From NCBI GenBank assembly GCA_028707085.1, contig JAQTUW010000011.1:1-64000 (forward strand): a stretch of DNA of 64,000 nt. Reading direction: 5' to 3'. A program made the translations under genes and the position numbers. The DNA comes from Methylococcales bacterium. Its GTDB lineage: Bacteria; Pseudomonadota; Gammaproteobacteria; Methylococcales; Methylomonadaceae. The notes below the pieces were generated by a model. That model did no database searches. It was not told the DNA's origin and saw only the letters and a program-made list of their open reading frames with translations. Within the stretch, counting starts at the first letter, position 1; every line of letters starts with the position of its first letter. Shown in pieces: positions 54,093 through 62,324 of this stretch.

Positions 54093-54898
54093 CGCAGCGC
54101 TTGCAGGGGTTGCGGATACTGGTTACCCGCCCAGCTCGGCAGGCCGCTAAGCTTTGCGATTCGATAGCCGCCGAGGGCGGCGAGGTTGTTCTGTTTCCGA
54201 CCCTGGAAATTGTCGAATTGCCGCCAGATCCGCAGTTATTGAAGGCCGCTGCCGCCGCTGACTGGCTGATTTTTACCAGTGCTAACGCCGTGGATTTTGC
54301 TATCAGGGCGTTCGGTGGCAAAATGCCGGAATTGAAACAGCCAAGCATCGCTACGGTCGGCGGGGCGACGGCCAAAGCTCTGCAACAGGCAGGGTGCAGA
54401 GTGGACTGCGTACCGCAGACTGAATTCAGCAGCGAAGGACTGCTGGCGGAGTCGCCGATGCTGGCTGTCGGCGGCAAGCTGTGCGTCATCGTCCGCGGCG
54501 CCGGCGGCCGGGAACACCTGGCGGAAACATTGGCCGCCAGAGGCGCCAGAACAGTTTGTCTGGAAGTGTACAAACGCTGCCTGCCGGATGCGGATAGCAC
54601 GGAATTAACAGCATGCATCGCAGCCGGAAAGCTTGACGCGGTAACTGTGACCAGCGGGGAAGCGCTGCACAATCTGCTGGCGATGCTGGACAAGGACGCT
54701 ATTGCCCTGCTGCGGGATTTGCCTCTGGTAGTGGCAAGCGGCAGAATCGGGCGGATAGCTGGTCAGTTTGGCTTCAGACAGGTCGCCGTCAGCCGGCGGC
54801 CCGAGGATGCAGCGATTTTAGAGACCTTGACGACGTTATTTAACGGGGAAAACAGTGGCCGAAGTAATAGAAGAAGAACAAGAAATTCCAGCGTCTAA
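54089..54898 (+). CDS. hemD: Uroporphyrinogen-III synthase
   Basis: 269 residues with a GTG start that overlaps the hemC stop by 4 bases. HemD is poorly conserved, but [20 protein letters not shown] at the N-terminus, [15 protein letters not shown] near 53, and [16 protein letters not shown] near 185 fit. It closes hydroxymethylbilane into uroporphyrinogen III. The C-terminal ~12 residues are a basic, low-complexity extension (a run rich in R, N and S) inside a 44-base overlap with hemX. Confidence 0.9.
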   Translation: MTQRLQGLRILVTRPARQAAKLCDSIAAEGGEVVLFPTLEIVELPPDPQLLKAAAAADWLIFTSANAVDFAIRAFGGKMPELKQPSIATVGGATAKALQQAGCRVDCVPQTEFSSEGLLAESPMLAVGGKLCVIVRGAGGREHLAETLAARGARTVCLEVYKRCLPDADSTELTACIAAGKLDAVTVTSGEALHNLLAMLDKDAIALLRDLPLVVASGRIGRIAGQFGFRQVAVSRRPEDAAILETLTTLFNGENSGRSNRRRTRNSSV

Positions 54899-56054
54899 GC
54901 TGGTGGTGAAAAAGTCACGCGCCGGTTTGTGGACAGGCATCGTTGCCATCCTTCTGGTTATCGCCTTGGCCGCGGCCGGTTTTTACATGCTGCAGCAGAT
55001 GCGGGCTAGCCAGGATACCGAAAATAATCAGGACAGCCAGAAACTGATCGAAATCGACAAAGAATTGAACGGCCTGCAGAGCCAGCTATCGGTGCTTCAG
55101 TCGCAGATTGCCAATGTCAATGCTGAATTGACCGGAAAGGATAATCATTTTACCCAAACGCTGGCGGATTTTTCCAAATTGCACGAAGAACGCCTGGAAA
55201 CCAGCCGCAAGGAGCTGGTCGCCTCAATTGCGGTATTACAGCGGCAGATGGGTAAAACCCGCGGCGACTGGTTGCTGGCCGATGCCGAATATCTTTTGAC
55301 TGTCGCCAACCAGCGCCTGCATCTGGCAGGCGATGTGGCGACGACCCGCGAAGCCCTGGAAGCCGCCGACCAGCGTCTCAGGGAAAGCGGCGATGCGGCG
55401 GTATTTAAGGTTCGGGAACAGATCGCCAAGGAAATCGCACTGTTGAACGGGGTCGCAGTACCGGATATCGTCGGCATTTATGCAGGCATCCAGCAATTGC
55501 AGGATGCCGTCGAAGGCCTGTCGGTATTTTTGCCGCATGCCGGCAAACAGCCGGAAAAACCGCAGCCTGGCAGCGACCATGTTGCCGACTCCGAGCCAGG
55601 GGTTTTGAATACCCTCGCCAAGCAACTGGACGGTTATGTGGTGGTGAGGCATACGGATCAGCCGATCAACGCTATTCTCACCCCGGAGGAAGCGCATTTC
55701 ATCAAACAGCAGCTAAAAGTCAGGCTGGAGATGATAGAACTGGCGCTGGTACAGCAAAATGACGCGCTGTTCGCCAACGGCATTGCCGATGCCAGACAAT
55801 GGCTAAAGAAAAATTTTGCCGAAAACCAGTTGACTGAGCAGTTCAATGCGGAACTGGACAAACTGGTCGCCATCCGCCTCCATGCCCAATACCCTGATAT
55901 TAGCACCTCGCTGAAAATGTTGAAGGATATTGGCAGGCTGCGTATCGAAACCGATAAAACCGTGCTGGAGAATCCGCATGCTCCGGCGGAAGCCGCCGCA
56001 ACCGCACAACAGCCGGCTGCCCCTGTCGTCGTCCAGCCCGGTCGGCAGGAGTGA
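54855..56054 (+). CDS. hemX: HemX-like membrane protein
   Basis: 399 residues with a GTG start inside the end of hemD. A cytoplasmic acidic N-terminus is followed by one membrane helix at about 24-48 (GLWTGIVAILLVIALAAAGF). A long coiled coil follows (SQLSVLQSQIANVNAELTGK), then a helical domain (TRGDWLLADAEYLLTVANQR). The last ~30 residues are alanine/proline-rich. In gammaproteobacteria hemX and hemY follow hemCD. HemX is often annotated as a uroporphyrinogen methyltransferase, but this protein has no SAM-dependent methyltransferase domain. Confidence 0.9.
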   Translation: MAEVIEEEQEIPASKLVVKKSRAGLWTGIVAILLVIALAAAGFYMLQQMRASQDTENNQDSQKLIEIDKELNGLQSQLSVLQSQIANVNAELTGKDNHFTQTLADFSKLHEERLETSRKELVASIAVLQRQMGKTRGDWLLADAEYLLTVANQRLHLAGDVATTREALEAADQRLRESGDAAVFKVREQIAKEIALLNGVAVPDIVGIYAGIQQLQDAVEGLSVFLPHAGKQPEKPQPGSDHVADSEPGVLNTLAKQLDGYVVVRHTDQPINAILTPEEAHFIKQQLKVRLEMIELALVQQNDALFANGIADARQWLKKNFAENQLTEQFNAELDKLVAIRLHAQYPDISTSLKMLKDIGRLRIETDKTVLENPHAPAEAAATAQQPAAPVVVQPGRQE

Positions 56055-56061
56055 ATAAGCT

Positions 56062-57291
56062 ATGAAAAATTTAATCAATTTTTTCGGTTCACTGCTGGCG
56101 ATCCTGGTGGCGGTATATTTGCTGCATCGCTGGCTGGCTGAAACCAACGATCCCGGCTTTGTGCTGCTCGGCATCGGCCACTGGTCGCTGGAAACCTCGT
56201 TCACCGTATTCGTCGCCGGGCTGATGATCGGTTTTTGCCTTTTTTACTGGTTTTTCCGCTTGCTAGGCATAATCATCCGCATGCCCCGGCAAATGGCCAA
56301 ACGCAAGCATAGCATAAAATTCAACCGCTCCCAGGAAGCGCTGATTGCCGGTCTGTTCGATGCGGCGGACGGCAACTGGGAAAAAGCCGAGAATATTCTG
56401 ATCAAACATGCCGCCAACAGCGGTGCGCCCCTGCTGCATTATCTGACCGCCGCACGGGCCGCCCAGTCGCGCGGGGCGCTGGACAAACGCGATGAATATC
56501 TCAAGAAGGCCGCCGAGCAATCCTCGGATACCAATATGACGCTGGGCCTGACCCAGGCCGAGCTGCATCTGTCCGAGCAGCAGTTTGAACAGGCGCTGGA
56601 AACTCTGAGCAAATTGCACTCCATTGATCCCGGCCACGCCAGAGTGCTGAAGATGATGCACCAGACCTACCAGCACATCGGCGACTGGGAAGGGCTGAGC
56701 AGACTTCTGCCCTCGCTGGAAAAGCATAAAGTGCTGATGGAAACCGAAGTCAAGATCCTGGAAACCCGCATCTTCAGCAGTTTGCTGAAACAGGCGGCGC
56801 AGAAGGATCAGCAGGCAGTCGAAAGCTGCTGGGAGCAAATCCCGCAGCACATCAAAATCCTGCCCGGCGTAGCCAATATCTATTTTGCGGCGATGATCTC
56901 CGCTGGCGCCGGCCTGAGCGTCGAATCGGCAATCGCCGGCCAGTTGGCCAGGCACTGGGACAATACCCTGCTGATGCTGTACGCCGGCCTGGATATCCCA
57001 GATGTCGGCAAGCATTTGCAGGATGCCGAAAAATGGCTGGCGGTTTTCCCTAACGACGCTGTATTGCTGGCGGTGTTGGGCAGGCTGGCGCTCAAAGACC
57101 AGCAAACCGAAAAAGCCGAACAATATTTGCAGAAAAGCCTGCGTATCGACCCTTCGGTCGATGCCTGCCAGTTTTTGGGAGATGTCATGCTCGTCAAAGG
57201 CGAAAAGGATGAAGCCTGCCAATACTATAAACGCGCCCTGGAACTGGCCTCCGGCGAAGTGTTGAACCGGGCGGAAAGCATAGGCGCATAA
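56062..57291 (+). CDS. hemY: HemY-like membrane protein with TPR repeats
   Basis: 409 residues. Two N-terminal membrane helices at about 5-22 and 43-70 (FVAGLMIGFCLFYWFFRLLG) match the HemY N-terminal domain, followed by RMPRQMAKRKHSIKFNRSQE. The rest is a row of TPR-type helical repeats, for example ALETLSKLHSIDPGHARVL and GRLALKDQQTEKAEQYLQKS. It is thought to help late steps of tetrapyrrole synthesis as a scaffold. It is not the protoporphyrinogen oxidase also called HemY. It lies 7 bases after hemX and ends the operon. Confidence 0.92.
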   Translation: MKNLINFFGSLLAILVAVYLLHRWLAETNDPGFVLLGIGHWSLETSFTVFVAGLMIGFCLFYWFFRLLGIIIRMPRQMAKRKHSIKFNRSQEALIAGLFDAADGNWEKAENILIKHAANSGAPLLHYLTAARAAQSRGALDKRDEYLKKAAEQSSDTNMTLGLTQAELHLSEQQFEQALETLSKLHSIDPGHARVLKMMHQTYQHIGDWEGLSRLLPSLEKHKVLMETEVKILETRIFSSLLKQAAQKDQQAVESCWEQIPQHIKILPGVANIYFAAMISAGAGLSVESAIAGQLARHWDNTLLMLYAGLDIPDVGKHLQDAEKWLAVFPNDAVLLAVLGRLALKDQQTEKAEQYLQKSLRIDPSVDACQFLGDVMLVKGEKDEACQYYKRALELASGEVLNRAESIGA

Positions 57292-57490
57292 GACTTTGTT
57301 ATCTATCATCGCCTATGCATCGTTCCCCGTATGCAGCGTAGTGGGGTAGGCTTTGACGCAGCCTGTATACTTCATATCATGATCATTGTCCGGGATTTGA
57401 AGGCTCGTTGGCTTCGATTCCCGGATTTCATTACATTAACCGGGCTACTGTGGCTGAACTCCTGCTATTGCTCCGAAATTGTTGATAGCC

Positions 57491-57515
57491 AGGATTGGCC
57501 GATACGGCCAATCCT
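57491..57515. terminator. Stem-loop between the convergent hemY and ubiD genes
   Basis: AGGATTGGCCG (57491-57501) pairs exactly with CGGCCAATCCT (57505-57515) around a 3-base loop. TAAAACTTT follows on the plus side. It lies 18 bases from the ubiD stop and 200 from the hemY stop, so it could serve either gene. The T-content is modest. Confidence 0.55.
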
Positions 57516-57532
57516 TAAAACTTTCAACTTAG

Positions 57533-58999
57533 TCAGCGACTGAACAGACTATCCCACATCGCATCCACCTTGCTGACCACATCCGGCCGCATCACGATCG
57601 GTCGGCCCCATTCCCGGCTGGTTTCGCCGGGCCATTTGTTGGTGGCGTCGAAGCCGACCTTGGAGCCTAGGCCGGAAACCGGGGAGGCGAAATCCAGGTA
57701 ATCGATCGGGGTGTTTTCCAGGATGGTCAGGTCGCGGGCCGGATCCATGCGGGTGGTGATGGCCCAGATCACGTCCTGCCAGTTGCGTACGTCCACGTCG
57801 TCGTCGACCACAATCACGAACTTGGTGTACATGAACTGCCGCAAAAACGACCATGTGCCGAGCATGACCCGTTTGGCGTGTCCGGCGTACTGTTTTTTCA
57901 TGCTGATTACCGCCATCCGGTAGGAACAGCCTTCCGGCGGCAGGTAAAAATCGATGATTTCCGGAAACTGCTTTTGCAGAATCGGCACGAATACTTCATT
58001 CAGCGCTACGCCAAGAATGGCCGGTTCGTCCGGCGGTCTGCCGGTATAGGTGCTGTGGTAAATGGGAACTTGGCGCTGGGTGATGCGTTCGATGGTAAAC
58101 ACCGGAAATTCATCGACTTCGTTATAATAGCCGGTGTGATCGCCGAACGGGCCTTCCTTCGCGGTTTCGCCGGGGTAAATGAATCCTTCCAGCACAATCT
58201 CGGCGCTGGCCGGCACTTGCAGATCGTTGCTCAGGCATTTGGCGACTTCGGTTTTGCTGCCGCGCAACAGGCCGGCAAAGGCGTATTCGGACAGCGAATC
58301 CGGTACAGGGGTCACAGCCGCCAGTATGGTTGCCGGATCGGCTCCCAGCGCCACGGCCACCGGAAAGGGCTGGCCGGGATGGGCCGTTTGCCATTCCCTG
58401 AAATCCAGCGCACCGCCGCGATGCGCCAGCCAGCGCATGATGACCTTGTTTTTGGCGATGACCTGCTGGCGGTAAATGCCCAGATTCTGCCTGTCCTTGT
58501 TTGGGCCTTTGGTGATGACTAGCGGCCAGGTGATCAGTGGTCCGGCATCGTCCGGCCAGCAGGTCTGGATCGGAAAAACGCCCAGATCGACTTCGTCGCC
58601 GGTGCGCACCACTTCCTGACAGGGCGGAGAGCCTATCAGCCTGGGAGCCATGTTCAGCACCTGCTTGAAAACCGGCAGTTTTTCCAGGGCGTCTTTCATG
58701 CCCTTGGGTGGTTCCGGTTCCTTTAAATAGGCTAGCAGTTCGCCTATGCCCCGCAGTTCGGACACGTCTTTCGCTCCCATGCCCATCGCCACCCGTTTCG
58801 GGGTGCCGAACAGGTTGCCGAGTACGGCAATATTCGAACCCTTGGGGTTTTCAAACAGCAGGGCGGGGCCGCCCTGTTTCAATACCCGGTCGCAAATCAC
58901 AGTCATTTCCAGCAGCGGATCGACTTCGGCTCGGATGCGTTTCAGTTCGCCCTGCTTTTCCAGTTGGGCGATAAAATCTCGTAAATCTTTATATTTCAT
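57533..58999 (-). CDS. ubiD: 4-hydroxy-3-polyprenylbenzoate decarboxylase
   Basis: 488 residues, close to E. coli UbiD (497). Signatures: [20 protein letters not shown] at the N-terminus, [20 protein letters not shown] near 43, [20 protein letters not shown] near 270 containing the catalytic E(x)n glutamates, and [20 protein letters not shown] near 398. It decarboxylates the ubiquinone precursor using prenylated FMN made by UbiX. ubiX is not in the window. It reads toward hemY and away from trmL. Confidence 0.95.
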   Translation of the reverse strand: MKYKDLRDFIAQLEKQGELKRIRAEVDPLLEMTVICDRVLKQGGPALLFENPKGSNIAVLGNLFGTPKRVAMGMGAKDVSELRGIGELLAYLKEPEPPKGMKDALEKLPVFKQVLNMAPRLIGSPPCQEVVRTGDEVDLGVFPIQTCWPDDAGPLITWPLVITKGPNKDRQNLGIYRQQVIAKNKVIMRWLAHRGGALDFREWQTAHPGQPFPVAVALGADPATILAAVTPVPDSLSEYAFAGLLRGSKTEVAKCLSNDLQVPASAEIVLEGFIYPGETAKEGPFGDHTGYYNEVDEFPVFTIERITQRQVPIYHSTYTGRPPDEPAILGVALNEVFVPILQKQFPEIIDFYLPPEGCSYRMAVISMKKQYAGHAKRVMLGTWSFLRQFMYTKFVIVVDDDVDVRNWQDVIWAITTRMDPARDLTILENTPIDYLDFASPVSGLGSKVGFDATNKWPGETSREWGRPIVMRPDVVSKVDAMWDSLFSR

Positions 59000-59062
59000 G
59001 TTGTTGCATTTTTCCTGTCAGATCGGCCGTGGCGATGGTCAAGGGTATCACGAAGCCCGGCT

Positions 59063-59536
59063 TCAAGCCTTGATTTCCGCGCCCGGAAACTGCATTTGTT
59101 TCCAGGCTTCGTAAAGTACGATGGCGACGCAGTTGGAGAGGTTGAGGCTACGGCTTTCCGGGCGCATGGGCAGATACAGTTTCAAATCCGCCGGGCGCCG
59201 ATCCAGAAAGCTAGCCGGCAGGCCGCGGCTTTCAGGGCCGAACAGCAGGGCGTCGCCGGTCTGATAGCGGTTCCGGCTGTAGAGATTGCCGCCCTTGGTG
59301 GTGACGGCCAGCAGGCGGGTGGGTTTGGCTCTGTCGATATAATCGTCCAGACTAGTGTACTGGCGGATGCTGACCCATTCGTGATAGTCCAGTCCGGCCC
59401 GGCGCAGGCGCTTGTCGTCCAGCTCGAAGCCCAGAGGCTGAATCAGGTGCAGATGTGCGCCGGTATTGGCGCACAAGCGGATGATATTGCCGGTATTGGC
59501 CGGTATCTCCGGCTCGAACAAGACAATATCCAGCAT
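59063..59536 (-). CDS. trmL: tRNA (cytidine(34)-2'-O)-methyltransferase
   Basis: 157 residues, the size of E. coli TrmL (YibK). SPOUT methyltransferase with LFEPEIPANTGNIIRLCANT at 6-25, LFGPESRGLPASFLDRRPAD near 98, and RPESRSLNLSNCVAIVLYEA near 127, which forms the SAM-binding knot. It methylates the wobble C or U in tRNA-Leu isoacceptors. It is 63 bases upstream of ubiD on the same strand in the opposite order of transcription, that is, trmL reads in front of nothing and ends near the ubiD start region. Confidence 0.93.
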   Translation of the reverse strand: MLDIVLFEPEIPANTGNIIRLCANTGAHLHLIQPLGFELDDKRLRRAGLDYHEWVSIRQYTSLDDYIDRAKPTRLLAVTTKGGNLYSRNRYQTGDALLFGPESRGLPASFLDRRPADLKLYLPMRPESRSLNLSNCVAIVLYEAWKQMQFPGAEIKA

Positions 59537-59570
59537 AGTTATTAACCTAGAAAAAAAGCAGTTGCCGGGT

Positions 59571-59620
59571 GAGAAATACCGCTCAGCCTTCGACAGGCCG
59601 CGGGGCGAGCGCTATTTCTC
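59571..59620. repeat. Stem-loop repeat with 14-bp arms
   Basis: GAGAAATACCGCTC (59571-59584) pairs with GAGCGCTATTTCTC (59607-59620) with one mismatch, around a 22-base loop that itself has a short GC-rich pairing. It lies between the start of trmL and the end of glgP and has no clear T-run. It may be a dispersed repeat or an RNA-stabilising element at the 3' end of glgP mRNA. Confidence 0.55.
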
Positions 59621-59675
59621 GGTCTCACCCAATCGGGCGCGTATTAAAGTTCTTCCAATCCTTGATTGCCGTATT

Positions 59676-62207
59676 TTAACAGCTTTTTCCAGCATTAACC
59701 GCCAAGTGATTTTCAACATCAACCGGCGTCAGTTTCCAGATGTCACGATTGTATTCGGCGATAGTGCGGTCAGTAGAGAATTTGCCGCTGGAGGCGGTAT
59801 TCAGAATGCTCATTTTGATCCAGCGCTCCTGATCCCGATAGGCCTGTTCCACCCGCTTCTGGGCTTCGACATAGCTGCGAAAATCGGCGATCGTCATCCA
59901 TGGGTCGTGAGGACTTTTTATCGAGGCGATCAGCTCGTTAAAGATGCCCGGTTCAAACTGGTTGAAATGCCCGCATTCCAGCAAATGGATGACGGCTTGC
60001 AAGTCTTTGTCCTGGTTGATAAAGCTTTGCGGATCGTAATCTTTGCGCAGGGCTTCCACTTCTGCCTCGGTCAGACCGAACAGGAAGAAATTTTCCTCGC
60101 CGGCTTCCTCGCGAATTTCGATGTTGGCCCCATCCAGCGTGCCTATCGTCAGTGAGCCGTTCATCATGAATTTCATATTGCCGGTGCCGGACGCTTCCTT
60201 GCCGGCGGTGGATATCTGTTCGGACAAGTCCGCGCCTGGACAGATTTTTTCCATCGCCGAAACCCTGTAATTGGGCAGGAATACCACTCTGAGCATATCG
60301 CCGACCGCCGGGTCATTGTTGATGACATTGGCGACGTTGTTGATCAGCTTGATGGTTTTTTTCGCCATGGCGTAACCGGGGGCGGCCTTGCCGCCTATCA
60401 GCACGCATCTTGGCACCCAGCCTTGAACGTCGCCGCGTTTGATGCGGTCGTAAAGGTGAATGATATGCAGGACATTCAGAATCTGCCGTTTGTATTCGTG
60501 AATGCGTTTGACCTGCACGTCGAACAGGGCGTCGGCATTGATTTCGATGTTCAGTTCTTCTTTTTTGTATTCCACCAGCCGGACTTTATTGGCCTGTTTC
60601 AACTCGCGCCATTTTTTTCTGAACTCGGCGTCATCGGCGTAAGGTTTTAATCTGGTCAGTTCCGATAGATCGGTAATCCAGCCTTCGCCTATGGTGGCGG
60701 TAATTAGTCTGGCCAGTTCGGGATTACAGGCGGCCAGCCAGCGCCGCGGGGTGACGCCGTTAGTTTTATTGTTGAATTTGTAGGGCCATAGCTCATAAAA
60801 ATCCTTGAACAAGCCTTCCTGTAACAGCCTGGAGTGTAGTTCCGCGACGCCATTGATCGAAAAACTGCCGACTATGGCCAGATACGCCATGCGTACTTTT
60901 TTGTCGTAGCCTTCTTCAATGATGGACATCCGCGCCATGCGTGCGCCATCGCCCGGCCAGTGCGCCGAAACTTCGGCCATGAAATGAGCGTTGATGTCGA
61001 AAATGATTTCCATCAGCCTGGGCAGCAAATGTTGCATCAGCCCGACCGACCACTTTTCCAGTGCTTCCGGCAGCAGGGTGTGATTGGTGTAAGCCATGGT
61101 GTTGCTGGTAATTTTCCAGGCGTCCTTCCAGGACAGACCATAAATATCCATCAGCAGCCGCATCAGTTCCGCGACGGCGATGCTGGGGTGAGTGTCGTTG
61201 AGTTGAAAGCAGTTGTTCTCGGCAAATTTTTCGAAGTTGTAGCCGTGGCGTCCCACCCAGTTGGACAATACATCCTGCAAACTGGCGGAGGCCAGCAGAT
61301 ACTGCTGCTGCAGGCGCAGAGCCTTGCCGTTTTCATTGGCGTCGTTGGGGTACAGCACCATGGTGATGTTTTCCGCGGTGTTTTTCTGCGCAACGGCTTC
61401 GGCGTAATCGCCGGCGTTGAATTCCTGGAGGTTGAATTCCTCGGTGGCGACGGCTTTCCATAACCTTAGGGTGTTGACCGTGCCGTTTTTATAACCGGGA
61501 ACCGGGGAGTCGTAAGGCATGGCCAGCACGTCGTGGGTATCCAGCCAGGTGGTTCTTTTATTGCCCTGTTCGTCGATATGGCTCTGGGTTCGGCCGCCAA
61601 AGCGGACGCGCACCATGTATTCCGGCCGCTCGAATTCCCAGACGTTTCCCATCCGCAGCCAGTGATCGGGCAGTTCCACCTGTTCGCCATTGACGATTTG
61701 CTGGGTAAACATGCCGTATTCGTAACGCAGGCCGTAACCGGTGACCGGCAGTTTCAGCGTGGCGCAACTATCGATGAAGCAGGCCGCCAGTCGTCCCAGG
61801 CCGCCGTTGCCGAGTCCGGCGTCGACTTCGCTGTCCAGCAATTCCTCAGCATCCAGGCCAAGGTCGTATAGCGCCTGTTTGACCTCGTCGTCCACGCCCA
61901 GATTGAGCATGGCGTTGCTGAGTGAGCGGCCGATCAGGAATTCCATGGACAGATAAAAGGCTTTTCTGCAGTCCTGATCCTTATAGATGTTGTAGGTCGT
62001 TTTCCAGCGCTCCACCAGCCTGTCGCTGACGGCCAGCGACAGGGCTTCATAGGCGTAATGCGGCGAACGGCAGTGTTCGTCCCGCCCCAGTCGATGACTG
62101 TAATAATGCTTGAAGTCGGCAATGAAACTTTTCTTTTCAAGCCCCAGTTTGGGTAACTTGGTAATGTCCGACTTGGGACTGCTCTTGCGGAAAACTCTAT
62201 GCGGCAT
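59676..62207 (-). CDS. glgP: Glycogen/starch/alpha-glucan phosphorylase
   Basis: 843 residues from the ATG at 62207, chosen because GGAGG lies 8 bases upstream; an ATG 5 codons earlier would contain that Shine-Dalgarno. Family signatures: SMEFLIGRSLSNAMLNLG near 85, AELDSEVDAGLGNGGLGRLA-like ELLDSEVDAGLGNGGLGRLA near 120, VHTNHTLLPEALEKW-like YTNHTLLPEALEKW near 370, and the PLP-lysine region EASGTGNMKFMMNG near 662. It phosphorolyses storage glycogen to glucose-1-phosphate, and methanotrophs often store glycogen. No other glg genes are in the window. Confidence 0.96.
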   Translation of the reverse strand: MPHRVFRKSSPKSDITKLPKLGLEKKSFIADFKHYYSHRLGRDEHCRSPHYAYEALSLAVSDRLVERWKTTYNIYKDQDCRKAFYLSMEFLIGRSLSNAMLNLGVDDEVKQALYDLGLDAEELLDSEVDAGLGNGGLGRLAACFIDSCATLKLPVTGYGLRYEYGMFTQQIVNGEQVELPDHWLRMGNVWEFERPEYMVRVRFGGRTQSHIDEQGNKRTTWLDTHDVLAMPYDSPVPGYKNGTVNTLRLWKAVATEEFNLQEFNAGDYAEAVAQKNTAENITMVLYPNDANENGKALRLQQQYLLASASLQDVLSNWVGRHGYNFEKFAENNCFQLNDTHPSIAVAELMRLLMDIYGLSWKDAWKITSNTMAYTNHTLLPEALEKWSVGLMQHLLPRLMEIIFDINAHFMAEVSAHWPGDGARMARMSIIEEGYDKKVRMAYLAIVGSFSINGVAELHSRLLQEGLFKDFYELWPYKFNNKTNGVTPRRWLAACNPELARLITATIGEGWITDLSELTRLKPYADDAEFRKKWRELKQANKVRLVEYKKEELNIEINADALFDVQVKRIHEYKRQILNVLHIIHLYDRIKRGDVQGWVPRCVLIGGKAAPGYAMAKKTIKLINNVANVINNDPAVGDMLRVVFLPNYRVSAMEKICPGADLSEQISTAGKEASGTGNMKFMMNGSLTIGTLDGANIEIREEAGEENFFLFGLTEAEVEALRKDYDPQSFINQDKDLQAVIHLLECGHFNQFEPGIFNELIASIKSPHDPWMTIADFRSYVEAQKRVEQAYRDQERWIKMSILNTASSGKFSTDRTIAEYNRDIWKLTPVDVENHLAVNAGKSC

Positions 62208-62324
62208 AGTAAGTTCCTCCATAGCCAGTTGTCATTTGGCCCGCGCCGGGGGTTAAACGGCGTCAGGCTTCCAGTTGTCTGCGGTTATTTATAATGTCCG
62301 CAAGGCGTCAGTCCCATGCTGGAA

